A stretch of DNA of 64,000 nucleotides. Origin: Ferdinandcohnia sp047246645 (GTDB lineage: Bacteria > Bacillota > Bacilli > Bacillales > Bacillaceae_L). Each line of letters opens with the position of its first letter. Position 1 is the first letter of the stretch. The DNA is taken from positions 62,001 to 126,000 of the forward strand of contig NZ_JBFOKR010000003.1 of the NCBI RefSeq assembly GCF_047246645.1, read 5' to 3'. The notes under the pieces are model-generated. The model had not been told where the DNA came from. It saw only the letters and a program-made list of their open reading frames with translations, and made no database searches. Made by a program: the position numbers and the translations under genes. This document shows, in pieces, positions 15,652 to 24,290 of the stretch.

Positions 15652-17271
15652 ATGATTACAGTTACAAATGTTGGTTTGCGATATGGTGATCGTAAGCTTT
15701 TTGAAGATGTTAATATAAAGTTTACACCCGGTAATTGCTACGGGTTAATCGGTGCAAATGGTGCAGGTAAATCTACCTTCTTGAAAATTCTTTCTGGAGA
15801 AATAGAGCCTCAAACTGGTGATGTTCATATGACTCCAGGTGAGCGTCTTGCTGTTTTAAAACAGAACCACTTCGAGTATGAAGAACATGAAGTTTTAAAA
15901 ACAGTAATCATGGGACATGCCCGTTTATTTGAAGTAATGCAAGAAAAAGATGCAATCTATATGAAGGCTGACTTTACTGATGAAGACGGCATGAGAGCTG
16001 CTGAGCTTGAAGGTGAATTTGCTGAATTAAACGGTTGGGAAGCTGAATCTGAAGCAGCAATCCTTTTAAAAGGATTAGGTATTTCAGAAGAGCTTCATGC
16101 TAAGAAAATGGCTGATTTAACAGGTGGAGAAAAAGTAAAGGTTTTACTTGCTCAAGCTTTATTTGGTAAGCCGGATGTTCTTTTACTGGATGAGCCTACC
16201 AACCACTTAGACATTAAAGCGATTCAATGGTTAGAGGAATTTTTAATTAACTTTGAAAACACAGTAATAGTTGTATCCCATGACCGTCATTTCCTAAACA
16301 AAGTATGTACCCATATGGCTGACTTGGATTTTGGAAAAATCCAAATTTATGTTGGAAACTACGACTTTTGGTACGAGTCTAGCCAATTAGCGTTACGTAT
16401 GACACAGGATGCAAACAAGAAAAAAGAAGAGAAGATTAAAGAACTTCAAAACTTTATTGCGCGTTTTAGTGCAAATGCATCTAAATCAAAACAAGCAACA
16501 TCACGAAAAAAATTATTAGATAAAATATCGCTGGATGACATTAGACCATCTTCACGTCGTTACCCATTTGTTGGATTCACACCAGAACGTGAAATTGGAA
16601 ATGACCTACTTCGAGTAGAAGGATTAACGAAGACAATTGATGGCGTGAAGGTACTTGATAATGTGAGCTTTATTGTCAATAAAGGCGATAAAATTGCATT
16701 AGTGGGTAAAAGTGAAATCGCAATTACTACACTTTTCAAAATCCTTATGGGTGAAATGGAAGCAGACAGTGGTACCTTTAAGTGGGGAGTGACCACATCT
16801 CAAGCTTATTTCCCGAAGGATAACTCGAAATATTTCGATGGAAACGAGCCTACATTAGTGGATTGGTTACGCCAGTTTTCACCTAATGATCAAAGTGAAA
16901 GCTTCCTTCGTGGGTTCTTAGGTAGAATGCTATTCTCGGGTGAAGAAGTATTGAAAAAGCCTAGTGTTCTTTCAGGAGGAGAAAAGGTACGTTGTATGCT
17001 ATCTAAAATGATGCTAAGTGGTGCAAACGTATTATTATTAGATGATCCAACGAACCATTTAGATCTTGAATCAATTACTGCGCTTAACAACGGTTTAATT
17101 GCCTTCAAGGGTTCTATGCTGTTCACATCTCACGACCATCAGTTTGTACAAACAATTGCAAACCGCATCATCGAAATTACGCCAAATGGTCTGGTAGATA
17201 AGCAAATGACTTATGATGAATATCTTGAGAATACAGAGATTCAAAAACAAGTTGAATCAATGTATGCATAA
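15652..17271 (+). CDS. ykpA: ABC-F ATPase, YkpA/YbiT type
   Basis: A 539-residue soluble protein with two ABC domains and no membrane part, the layout of ABC-F translation factors that act at the ribosomal E site. Domain 1 is canonical: Walker A GANGAGKST (residues about 34-42), signature LTGGEKVK, Walker B LLLDEPTNHLD. Domain 2 is altered: its Walker A region reads VGKSEIAITT and its Walker B reads LLLDDPTNHLD, Asp replacing the catalytic Glu. The interdomain linker is charged (KKKEEKIKELQNFIARFSANASKSKQ). I recall the unusual second domain as a YkpA-subfamily trait, which needs checking. ATG 15652 follows ATGGAGG. Confidence 0.9.
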   Translation: MITVTNVGLRYGDRKLFEDVNIKFTPGNCYGLIGANGAGKSTFLKILSGEIEPQTGDVHMTPGERLAVLKQNHFEYEEHEVLKTVIMGHARLFEVMQEKDAIYMKADFTDEDGMRAAELEGEFAELNGWEAESEAAILLKGLGISEELHAKKMADLTGGEKVKVLLAQALFGKPDVLLLDEPTNHLDIKAIQWLEEFLINFENTVIVVSHDRHFLNKVCTHMADLDFGKIQIYVGNYDFWYESSQLALRMTQDANKKKEEKIKELQNFIARFSANASKSKQATSRKKLLDKISLDDIRPSSRRYPFVGFTPEREIGNDLLRVEGLTKTIDGVKVLDNVSFIVNKGDKIALVGKSEIAITTLFKILMGEMEADSGTFKWGVTTSQAYFPKDNSKYFDGNEPTLVDWLRQFSPNDQSESFLRGFLGRMLFSGEEVLKKPSVLSGGEKVRCMLSKMMLSGANVLLLDDPTNHLDLESITALNNGLIAFKGSMLFTSHDHQFVQTIANRIIEITPNGLVDKQMTYDEYLENTEIQKQVESMYA

Positions 17272-17304
17272 TAATTGAAGCTTGAATTTTATATGAAAAT
17301 AAAG

Positions 17305-17332
17305 AACCGTCTCCTTGTTGGGAGACGGTTTT
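17305..17332 (+). terminator. Terminator of ykpA (probably bidirectional)
   Basis: AACCGTCTCC and GGAGACGGTT form a 10-bp stem followed by TTTT. The minus strand has TTCTTTATTTT after the same stem, which would serve the convergent gerPF-like gene. Confidence 0.8.
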
Positions 17333-17549
17333 AAATTGCCTCTGAAACATTTGAATCTGACGTGTCTGAATCATAATTATTTGATGTGCTTATCCCATTA
17401 TTAGTAGTAATGTAAATACCAGTATTAAACGAGCCTGAACCAGTATAGGTTTTACCTGTTGAGGTTGGGGATGCATTAAATGAATTTCCAGTTATAATAA
17501 TTCCCTCATTACTATTAATTTCAATTGGTCCTAAAAATATTGAAGGCAA
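17331..17549 (-). CDS. GerPF/GerPA-type spore germination protein
   Basis: A 72-residue protein opening MPSIFLGPIEINSNEG and containing STGKTYTGSGSFNTG, the core pattern of the small GerPF/GerPA family needed for spore coat permeability to germinants. I set the start at TTG 17549 because it gives the family's typical MPSI N-terminus and sits six bases after AGGTG; a GTG three codons upstream is possible. It is outside any gerP operon here, so it is a solitary paralogue. Confidence 0.8.
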   Translation of the reverse strand: MPSIFLGPIEINSNEGIIITGNSFNASPTSTGKTYTGSGSFNTGIYITTNNGISTSNNYDSDTSDSNVSEAI

Positions 17550-17632
17550 AGTGTGCACCTACTTCCAGCTTTTAGTACTACCATATGTAAAAGGGACAAA
17601 AGTGAAAGGTACAAACTCCTAAAAAAGTCAAA

Positions 17633-17658
17633 ATAAAAAGCCTAGAAATGCTAGGCTT
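17633..17658 (-). terminator. Terminator of the two-helix membrane protein gene
   Basis: On the minus strand AAGCCTAG and CTAGGCTT form an 8-bp stem followed by TTTATTTTG. Confidence 0.75.
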
Positions 17659-17669
17659 AGGATGGTAGT

Positions 17670-17855
17670 TTATTTTCCAAGTAAAGCAAGGATTCCTTTA
17701 AAAATAATAACAAAGGAAAATACAATAATTGTCACGACTCCAACTAATAAAAAGACGGTATGCAGGCTTGTTAAGAAAGTATCATATGCCGTAACTTTTA
17801 TTAGGGCAAACCCTGCTAAAATACAGGCTAAAAATAAGAATATAAATTTATCCAA
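17670..17855 (-). CDS. Small two-helix membrane protein
   Basis: A 61-residue protein with two clear membrane helices (FIFLFLACILAGFALI and VFLLVGVVTIIVFSFVIIF) joined by a short polar loop. The start is TTG 17855 (MDKF...), well placed after AAAGGAGGG. I do not recognise a family. It has its own terminator, so it is a single-gene unit. Confidence 0.65.
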   Translation of the reverse strand: MDKFIFLFLACILAGFALIKVTAYDTFLTSLHTVFLLVGVVTIIVFSFVIIFKGILALLGK

Positions 17856-18030
17856 TTATATTCCCTCCTTTACTACCACTATATGTACAACATGAAGTAT
17901 AGTGAGGAAAATCTGGATATTTTCATTATTTTATTCTTGTAACAGAATATATTTCAACTTTTTGAATACAATGGTTGTGTTGGTGTGTTTTTAGGGAGTA
18001 AAGTCTTGAAAAAACGTAAGGTGGTTCATA

Positions 18031-18183
18031 ATGGCATTAGTAAAAAATTGCGTGATTGTATTGGTGTTTATGATTTTAATGGTCAGTATGATTTTCTTGG
18101 GAGTAAAAACAATTGAGGCAAAAGGAACAGAAGCTTCAGCAATAACAGTACAAGTAGAAAATAAGGACTCATACGTCAAATAG
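18031..18183 (+). CDS. Small membrane-anchored or secreted peptide, 50 residues
   Basis: ATG 18031 after AAGGTGG opens a 50-residue frame: a hydrophobic N-terminal helix (CVIVLVFMILMVSMIFLGV) followed by a polar tail (KTIEAKGTEASAITVQVENKDSYVK). It could be a signal-anchored small protein; AKG-TEA might allow signal peptidase cleavage. It is followed directly by a strong terminator, which supports expression. No family recognised. Confidence 0.6.
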   Translation: MALVKNCVIVLVFMILMVSMIFLGVKTIEAKGTEASAITVQVENKDSYVK

Positions 18184-18191
18184 AGAAGTAA

Positions 18192-18232
18192 AGTCGGTAA
18201 TTTCTTTATAGAAGAGGTTATCGGCTTTTTTT
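18192..18232 (+). terminator. Terminator of the 50-residue peptide gene
   Basis: AGTCGGTAA pairs with TTATCGGCT and is followed by seven T. Confidence 0.75.
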
Positions 18233-18290
18233 ATATAATCAAAAGCAGTAACTTCAGCTGTTTTTAATCAACCTGTGTTTTTTAACTAAT

Positions 18291-18318
18291 AAAAGGAGAC
18301 CCTCTTAAGAGGATCCCC
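18291..18318 (-). terminator. Terminator of the SASP gene
   Basis: The minus-strand RNA pairs GGGGATCCTC with GAGGGTCTCC (two G-U pairs, loop TTAA), followed by TTTT. Confidence 0.75.
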
Positions 18319-18328
18319 AATTTAAATG

Positions 18329-18523
18329 TTATTGCTGTGTTCCATTGCCTAGTTGTTGTTCCGCCATACGAATCAGTCGCTTTGTCATTTCGCCACCGAC
18401 GGAACCATTTGCGCGTGCGGTCGTATCTGCACCAAGCTGAACACCAAACTCATTGGCGATTTCTTGTTTCATTTGATCAAGAGCATTTTCAGCACCTGGA
18501 ACCAATAGTTTGTTTCTTGCCAT
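18329..18523 (-). CDS. Alpha/beta-type small acid-soluble spore protein (SASP)
   Basis: A 64-residue protein with the hallmark of alpha/beta SASPs that coat and protect spore DNA: ENALDQMKQEIANEFGV, which includes the GPR protease cleavage motif (EIANEF), then GADTTARANGSVGGEMTKRLI, the conserved DNA-binding helix-turn region. It is produced in the forespore and degraded on germination. ATG 18523 is preceded by GGGAGTG. It is monocistronic with its own terminator and a sigmaG-like promoter. This is the firmest evidence that the organism sporulates. Confidence 0.95.
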   Translation of the reverse strand: MARNKLLVPGAENALDQMKQEIANEFGVQLGADTTARANGSVGGEMTKRLIRMAEQQLGNGTQQ

Positions 18524-18540
18524 GATACATCACTCCCGAC

Positions 18541-18570
18541 GTATATTTGAGCAATCAAAATGATTACTCA
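18541..18570 (-). promoter_or_regulatory. Putative sigmaG-type promoter of the SASP gene
   Basis: On the minus strand TGAGTA, a 17-bp spacer and AATATAC lie 18 bases before the start codon, close to the forespore sigmaG pattern (TGAATA / CATACTA). The -10 match is partial. Confidence 0.4.
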
Positions 18571-18637
18571 TCTTTAACATTCCATAATTAATTAATTTCA
18601 TTCCGTTAGATCGAAGGGAAATGATGTCAAAGGTTGT

Positions 18638-19564
18638 TTAATCTACTCTGGTTTCTTCAATTTTTTCCATCTCAGACTTCATCCATTTGGGATCAAGTTT
18701 CTCGCCAATAAAAACTAATGTTGCAGGGTAATTCATTAGTTCTTTCATATAAATCGGGGTACCATAAGAATACTGAAACATGTATGTTTGATTGGAATGA
18801 ATAAAACGTAAATAACCTTTAATTCGATAGATGCTATCTGGCATTTGCCTTAGCCATTCCTCAAATATATCAATATCTATACGCTTGGTAAAAGTATGTA
18901 CATAAGTTTTAAGTTTTAAATCTAATTCCACGTGAGTTCGCTCATGTGGTTTTCGTTCAATTGATTTAGTTGTCCTTAGGTAATCAACAGTAACACTAGC
19001 ATAGGTAGTTAACAAACATTTGGCATCACTATTCAGATTTTGAATTTCAAAAAGAATTTGTGCTTGTTCAGCTTCTGACACCTGATCGACTTTATTTAGT
19101 AACAATACATCTGCGTGATTAACTTGTTCTTGTAGTAACATTTGTAATTGTGGACTTAACGTCTTTCTTTCCTTCCAACGGTTAACATCAATTGTCGTTA
19201 CGATTGATTGAACGATAAGTTTTTCGGCAAAAAGCGGTGACATACATGCATCTAACACCTCGATAGGATGTGCTACGCCGGTTGTTTCAATGTAGATTGC
19301 ATCAAGTTCATAATCCTGAAGCAAACTTTGAAGTTGAACTTCAAATTGGCCTTGAATGGTACAGCATACACAACCATTTAATAGTTCTTTTAAGGGTGTG
19401 TTTTCTGAAACTGCATTTGAATCAATAGAAACTTGTCCTAGTTCATTCATGATGACTGCGATTTTACGTTTTTTTTCTTTTTCTTGAGTTAACATGTTTT
19501 GTAACAGGGTAGTTTTGCCACTACCTAAAAATCCAGATAATATAAAAATTTCTACCTTTTTCAT
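18638..19564 (-). CDS. CobW/COG0523-family GTP-binding metallochaperone
   Basis: A 308-residue GTPase of the CobW/YjiA/ZNG group. It shows Walker A GFLGSGKTT (residues 11-19), the metal-binding CxCC motif in GCVCCTIQ (about 64-71), ETTGVAHP (Walker B region) and the NKVD guanine-specificity motif. The C-terminal CobW_C domain follows (IYRIKGYLRF). Such proteins deliver zinc or cobalt to client enzymes. Upstream I see no clear Zur box. It is divergent from the diguanylate cyclase gene, with 107 bases between starts. Confidence 0.87.
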   Translation of the reverse strand: MKKVEIFILSGFLGSGKTTLLQNMLTQEKEKKRKIAVIMNELGQVSIDSNAVSENTPLKELLNGCVCCTIQGQFEVQLQSLLQDYELDAIYIETTGVAHPIEVLDACMSPLFAEKLIVQSIVTTIDVNRWKERKTLSPQLQMLLQEQVNHADVLLLNKVDQVSEAEQAQILFEIQNLNSDAKCLLTTYASVTVDYLRTTKSIERKPHERTHVELDLKLKTYVHTFTKRIDIDIFEEWLRQMPDSIYRIKGYLRFIHSNQTYMFQYSYGTPIYMKELMNYPATLVFIGEKLDPKWMKSEMEKIEETRVD

Positions 19565-19671
19565 GGAAAACTCCTAAATTCTAGTATTTTTCTACAGCAA
19601 TTATCGTTTATAATAGAAGTATAATACATATCATTATAACTGATTTTCCCTAATAGGAAAGAGGGATAACT

Positions 19672-20721
19672 ATGAAGCAACTCTCCGCAGTAGATAATGC
19701 ATTTACTAAGCTTAAAATAAAAACGTATAAAGTGATGCTTCCTATTTTGATATTGGCAACCTCTGTTGCAATTATTCTTGAGGATATGACTAATACAGAT
19801 ACGAATATTAACCAACATATATTGCCGATATTGTTAGTCTGGTTAATTACGTTGTTCCTTTTACTGTTAAAAATGAATCCTAATAAATTTAGGTTTTTTG
19901 AATACATAACACTGGTGCTACTGAGCGGAATATTCTTATTAAAGTTTTGGTCAACCGTGCATCAGTTTGGTAATGATGGTTATTACACATTTGGTGAGTT
20001 TTTTGATTGGATACCACTGTTCTTTATATTTATTTATTTTACATTCAACGGAAGAAAGGCCTTGTCAATCTCGCTGCTATTTTTAGGTACAACCTTTTTA
20101 CTAGCATGTTTTGATTTGTTTTTTAATGATTTTGATCGGTTAGTATTTAGTCCTATAATTCAATTCCACCTTTCAAATATCGTTTATGTTATTGCCCTTT
20201 ACTTTCTCCAAAAACTTAAAGTTGTGTTCCTTGAAGCTGATGCCCATGAGAAAGCAGCTAATACTGATTTCCTAACAAACCTTCCCAACAGGAGATACAT
20301 GCATGAACTTCTTCAACATGAATTAAGAAATAAAAATGAATTATCAGTTATCTTGTTTGATATTGATAATTTTAAAAAGATAAATGATCAATACGGTCAT
20401 GATATAGGAGATTTAGTATTAGTGAATTTCTCAACTCTCATTAGAGATCACCTAAAGGATGAAGGAGTCCTAGGTAGATGGGGAGGAGAAGAATTTGTTA
20501 TTGTAGCAAGAAATAAAAATCTTCATGAAGGTGCTCTACTTGCTGAAGAAATACGAGCTTTGTTAGAGAATTACACTTTCGACACAGTCGTTACGGTGAC
20601 GTCGAGCTTCGGTGTTACGGAAAGAAGACCCGGTGATGTCATACATTCGATTTTAGACAGAGCTGATAAGGCTTTGTATGAAGCAAAAGATAGTGGTAAG
20701 AACAAAGTCTTAATAAGGTAA
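19672..20721 (+). CDS. Membrane-bound diguanylate cyclase (GGDEF)
   Basis: A 349-residue protein: about six membrane helices in residues 20-190, a short linker, and a C-terminal GGDEF domain (from about 200). The active site reads GGEEF (in LGRWGGEEFVIV), and the substrate-binding motif DIDNFKKINDQYGHDIGD is complete, so it should make cyclic di-GMP from two GTP. The inhibitory RxxD site five residues before GGEEF is absent (DEGV instead), so product inhibition may be weak. The N-terminal domain is not one I can name. ATG 19672 follows AAGAGGGA. Confidence 0.9.
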   Translation: MKQLSAVDNAFTKLKIKTYKVMLPILILATSVAIILEDMTNTDTNINQHILPILLVWLITLFLLLLKMNPNKFRFFEYITLVLLSGIFLLKFWSTVHQFGNDGYYTFGEFFDWIPLFFIFIYFTFNGRKALSISLLFLGTTFLLACFDLFFNDFDRLVFSPIIQFHLSNIVYVIALYFLQKLKVVFLEADAHEKAANTDFLTNLPNRRYMHELLQHELRNKNELSVILFDIDNFKKINDQYGHDIGDLVLVNFSTLIRDHLKDEGVLGRWGGEEFVIVARNKNLHEGALLAEEIRALLENYTFDTVVTVTSSFGVTERRPGDVIHSILDRADKALYEAKDSGKNKVLIR

Positions 20722-20726
20722 TAGTA

Positions 20727-20755
20727 TTGACACTAATTTTTATTGTACATATACT
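20727..20755 (+). promoter_or_regulatory. SigmaA promoter of the ABC-F leader
   Basis: TTGACA (20727-20732), a 17-bp spacer and TATACT (20750-20755), nearly ideal. The predicted start at about 20762 gives a leader of about 290 bases before the gene. Confidence 0.75.
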
Positions 20756-20781
20756 AGAAGTACAAATTCGAAGGGAATGGT

Positions 20782-20872
20782 AAAGGGGCAATGATTAACT
20801 AATCTTATTTTCTACCCGATTTTTCAATAAGAAAAAACGTGTAACTAGAGAATAGGATTAGTGCGCCCTTTT
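20782..20872 (+). ncRNA. Leader hairpin masking the uORF ribosome binding site
   Basis: AAAGGG (20782-20787) can pair with CCCTTT (20866-20871) and ACTAATC (20798-20804) with GATTAGT (20856-20862). This long-range helix encloses the Shine-Dalgarno and the uORF. CTAGAG at 20845-20850 is complementary to CTCTAG inside the 5' arm of the terminator, so the two structures could be mutually exclusive. Confidence 0.55.
20791..20802 (+). CDS. Three-codon upstream ORF (Met-Ile-Asn)
   Basis: ATG ATT AAC TAA follows AAAGGGG by two bases, about 30 bases after the predicted transcription start. From memory, three-codon uORFs have been reported in antibiotic-responsive leaders of other ABC-F genes (for example Listeria lmo0919). 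Ribosome stalling here would free the downstream leader segments. It is a regulatory reading frame, not a functional peptide. Confidence 0.45.
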   Translation: MIN

Positions 20873-20965
20873 ATATGTCTACGATCTTTTTTGATTACGG
20901 AGCAGATAGGTAACAATTGATCTGATTCGCTAACAAGAATACGTATGTCTTTTTTTACTCGCGCA

Positions 20966-21000
20966 AACCTCTCTAGGAAACACACTAGGGAGGTTTTTTC
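20966..21000 (+). terminator. Attenuator terminator before the ABC-F gene
   Basis: AACCTCTCTAG and CTAGGGAGGTT form an 11-bp stem with one G-U pair, followed by TTTTC. It lies downstream of a strong promoter and about 50 bases before the coding region, so it must be read through for expression. Confidence 0.75.
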
Positions 21001-21065
21001 ATTGGATTATTATTCTCATCGTATATGACCATTAATTTATTACTTGGTGTATGGAAGGTGATAGT

Positions 21066-22754
21066 ATGACAACGATAATGAAAATAAGAGGCGTACAAAA
21101 GAGTTTTGGTGACAGAGTAATTTTACAAAATATTGATTTGGATATTAGGAAAAGAGACCGAATTGGGATTGTAGGTTCTAATGGAGCGGGGAAAACAACA
21201 CTTGCAAATATTCTCTCTGGCGTCTTGTCTGTTGATTCCGGGAGTATTGAAATGAATAATGTAAACACACGTATTGGATATTTGGTTCAATCTACTGATT
21301 CATATTTTTATAGCCAAGACGAGACCTATGATTCAAATTTACTAGAGAAAACGAGTAATCTTGGTTTGAAAAAGGTCCAGGAATGGGATAATTCAAAGGT
21401 TTATCACTTAAGTGGAGGAGAGAGAACAAAGCTCACTTTAGCTCATATTTGGTCTGGAAATCCGGAGTTACTTATCTTAGATGAACCAACAAACCACCTT
21501 GATTTTAAAGGGATAAATTGGCTTATTGAACAGCTTGAGGTCTTTTCAGGTGGTGTTATCATTATATCGCATGACCGTTATTTTTTAGACAAAACGGTTA
21601 AGCAAATCATTGAAATAGAAGACGGTGCAGCTACAAGATTTAAGGGGAACTACTCGATTTATCAGGCTGAGAAAGAAAAACGATATCAAAGTCAACTGCA
21701 CCAGTATTCAACACAACAGAAGTACAAAGAAAAAATAGAACAGCAAATGAATACTCTACAAAATTGGTCAGACAAGGCTCATAGGCAATCAACTAAACAA
21801 GAAGGTTTTAAAGAGTTCTATCGCGTAAAAGCGAAGAAGATGGATAAGCAAATTAAATCAAAAATGAAGAGACTTGAGAATGAACTGGAGAAACACAAAA
21901 TAGAGAAGCCGAAAGAACAACAGGACCTCCAATTTTATTTCCAAGATAGCCAAAAGCGAGGAAAGCGAGTTATTGAAGCGAGAAACTGCAGGAAGGGTTA
22001 TCCAGATAAAACGCTATTTCAAAACAGCCATTTCTATATTAAACATGGAGAAAGGATCGGTATAGTAGGTGAAAATGGTTGTGGAAAAACAACTTTACTC
22101 CGTATCATTCTAGGCGATGAAGAGCTTACAGAGGGGGAACTATGGAAAAGCAATTCAATAAAGCTTGGGTATTTGTCTCAGGATGTCACAGACCTTGATA
22201 AAAATAAAACGGCTCTTGAATATATGGATATAACAGACCGCGATGAAATAAGCCGGGTACGAACTTTATTCGCAAACATAGGCTTGAAAGAAGATAAAAT
22301 GAATGTACCACTTACTTTTCTAAGTCTTGGAGAAAGGACTAGAATTAAACTCGTTAAAATGCTTGTGGATGAAGTGGACGTTCTTATACTTGATGAACCA
22401 ACGAATCATTTGGATTTACAAAGTAGGGAAACATTAGAGAATACTTTACAAGAATTTAGAGGAACCATCCTTGCTGTTTCACACGATACCTATTTCTTAC
22501 AAAAGATTTGTGAAAAACTATTGGTATTTGAGAACAAGAGGATTAATCGGGTAGAAATGTCTCCTCAGGAGTTTCTAAATGAAGGTCCAAAAAAACCGGC
22601 TATTGAAAAGGAAGAAGAACTACTTTTACTTGATAATGAAATTAGTGTATTGATTGGCCAACTATCCCTACTTGCTAAAGAAGGCCCTACCTATCAAGAA
22701 TTAGATGCAAAGTTGATAGAAAAGATGCGGCGGAAAAGGGAGTTGTTAGGGTAG
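21066..22754 (+). CDS. ABC-F ribosomal protection protein, Vga/VmlR-like
   Basis: A soluble protein of about 562 residues with two ABC domains. Domain 1 has GSNGAGKTT, LSGGERTK and LILDEPTNHLD; domain 2 has GENGCGKTT, LSLGERTR and LILDEPTNHLD, all catalytic residues kept. A long charged linker (about 195-300) forms the arm that in resistance ABC-Fs reaches the peptidyl-transferase centre; such proteins displace lincosamides, pleuromutilins or streptogramin A. I place the start at ATG 21066 (MTTIMKIRG), after GGAAGGTGATAGT; an ATG at 21051 lacks a site. The leader with uORF and terminator supports antibiotic-inducible expression. The drug spectrum is inferred. Confidence 0.85.
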   Translation: MTTIMKIRGVQKSFGDRVILQNIDLDIRKRDRIGIVGSNGAGKTTLANILSGVLSVDSGSIEMNNVNTRIGYLVQSTDSYFYSQDETYDSNLLEKTSNLGLKKVQEWDNSKVYHLSGGERTKLTLAHIWSGNPELLILDEPTNHLDFKGINWLIEQLEVFSGGVIIISHDRYFLDKTVKQIIEIEDGAATRFKGNYSIYQAEKEKRYQSQLHQYSTQQKYKEKIEQQMNTLQNWSDKAHRQSTKQEGFKEFYRVKAKKMDKQIKSKMKRLENELEKHKIEKPKEQQDLQFYFQDSQKRGKRVIEARNCRKGYPDKTLFQNSHFYIKHGERIGIVGENGCGKTTLLRIILGDEELTEGELWKSNSIKLGYLSQDVTDLDKNKTALEYMDITDRDEISRVRTLFANIGLKEDKMNVPLTFLSLGERTRIKLVKMLVDEVDVLILDEPTNHLDLQSRETLENTLQEFRGTILAVSHDTYFLQKICEKLLVFENKRINRVEMSPQEFLNEGPKKPAIEKEEELLLLDNEISVLIGQLSLLAKEGPTYQELDAKLIEKMRRKRELLG

Positions 22755-22774
22755 ATAGTACCTTACACGCTATA

Positions 22775-22809
22775 AGAAAGACCTCTGGCTTATCACCAGA
22801 GGTCTTTCT
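22775..22809. terminator. Bidirectional terminator between the ABC-F gene and ampS
   Basis: AGAAAGACCTCTGG and CCAGAGGTCTTTCT form a perfect 14-bp stem between two convergent genes. Confidence 0.8.
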
Positions 22810-22820
22810 AATCCAATACA

Positions 22821-24053
22821 TTAAAATGCCCAGCTACCTTTTCGGAATACAGGCTCTACTGTTCCATCTGCTGTAATACCGTCAATGTCCATGTCGGCAG
22901 AACCAACCATGAAATCTACATGTGTAATACTGTTGTTAGCACCTTTTTTAACAAGTTCTTCTCTTGTCATCGTTTTACCACCTTCAATACAGAACGCATA
23001 TGCATTACCGATTGCAAAGTGATTTGAAGCATTTTCATCAAATAAAGTGTTGAAGAAAATGATATCTGATTGAGAAATTGGTGAGTTATGCGGTACAAGT
23101 GCTACTTCACCAAGATAATGACTGCCTTCATCCGTTTCAATAAGTCGCTTCAACGTATCTTCACCAGTTTCAGCCTTCACATCTACAATTCGTCCATTTT
23201 CAAATGTAAGAGTAAAGTTTTCAATCAAGCTTCCACCATAGTTAAGAGGCTTTGTACTTGCAACGTAGCCATTTACTCCTTCTTTTGCAGGAACTGTAAA
23301 TACTTCCTCAGTAGGCATGTTAGCTACAAATTCTACATTTCTTTCACTTTCACTTCCACCACCAATCCATACATGGTCCTCAGGAAGCTCAACAACTAAA
23401 TCAGTACCTGGAGCTTTATAGTGTAGTTTCTTATATTTTTTGTTAGTAAGGTATTCAACCTTTGTATGTAAAGATGCACTATGCTCTTTCCATGCTGCCA
23501 CAGGATCTGGAGTATCCACTCGTGTTGCCTGGAAAATGGCTTCCCACAGTTTTTCAACCTGTTCCTCTGGAGAAAGAGTAGGGAAGACTTTTTCAGCCCA
23601 GCTTTCAGATGGAACAGCTATCACAGACCAGCTTACCTTATCTGCCTGTGAGTAGTTACGGAACGTTGTTAAAGCTTGACCAGCTGTTTTGTTGGCATTT
23701 GCGATACGTTCAGGGTCAATCCCTTTAAGCAAATCTGGATTTGAAGAAACAATTGATAAAAACGCAGCACCGCCTTCAGCAAGCTCCTCCATTCCTTTTG
23801 CCTTCCACATCGGGTAATCAAGGAAAGCTTCGTCTGGTGCAAGTTCAAAACGTGCACGTGTAATTTCATCATCATTCCACTCGATATACACATTGCGGGC
23901 ACCAGCTTCATACGCCTTTTTAACCACTTTGCGCACATATGGTGCTGCAGATATAGGTGCATTAATATTCAAGTTCTGTCCTTTTTGTACGTTCACACCG
24001 ACTCGAACAGCCAAGTCAGCGTATTTTTCAAGCAATTGTTCGAAGTTAGACAT
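22821..24053 (-). CDS. ampS: M29-family metal-dependent aminopeptidase (AmpS)
   Basis: A 410-residue cytoplasmic aminopeptidase that removes N-terminal residues from peptides. The length equals that of Bacillus AmpS and the M29 landmarks are present: the first metal glutamate region (GYVASTKPLNYGGSLIENFTLTFENGRI), E in DEGSHYLGEVALVP, then SNHFAIGNAYAF and HVDFMVGSADMDIDG that carry the His/Asp metal ligands. ATG 24053 follows a short spacer from AAAGGAG. It is monocistronic and convergent with the ABC-F gene. Confidence 0.92.
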   Translation of the reverse strand: MSNFEQLLEKYADLAVRVGVNVQKGQNLNINAPISAAPYVRKVVKKAYEAGARNVYIEWNDDEITRARFELAPDEAFLDYPMWKAKGMEELAEGGAAFLSIVSSNPDLLKGIDPERIANANKTAGQALTTFRNYSQADKVSWSVIAVPSESWAEKVFPTLSPEEQVEKLWEAIFQATRVDTPDPVAAWKEHSASLHTKVEYLTNKKYKKLHYKAPGTDLVVELPEDHVWIGGGSESERNVEFVANMPTEEVFTVPAKEGVNGYVASTKPLNYGGSLIENFTLTFENGRIVDVKAETGEDTLKRLIETDEGSHYLGEVALVPHNSPISQSDIIFFNTLFDENASNHFAIGNAYAFCIEGGKTMTREELVKKGANNSITHVDFMVGSADMDIDGITADGTVEPVFRKGSWAF

Positions 24054-24290
24054 ATGTATACTCCTTTATTTCGTGTGTTTACAAACACGATTTATGTAAA
24101 ATATTCCTTCTTAGTTTATCACGAATCAATAATACTGTGAATTTTCAATTGTTTTAAAAGTATAGGATATGTTTTGAAAAATTGTCATTGCAAACTTTGT
24201 AATCCGGCTACATAAAAGATAGTACTTAAAACAGAGAGATTATTTCAGAAAATCCATGGAACTAATTGACAGTTACAAGCATATAATTTA

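Noticed and set aside
19565..19671. Zur box upstream of the CobW-type gene
   Set aside because: The AT-rich sequence has no palindrome close to the Zur consensus that I could defend.
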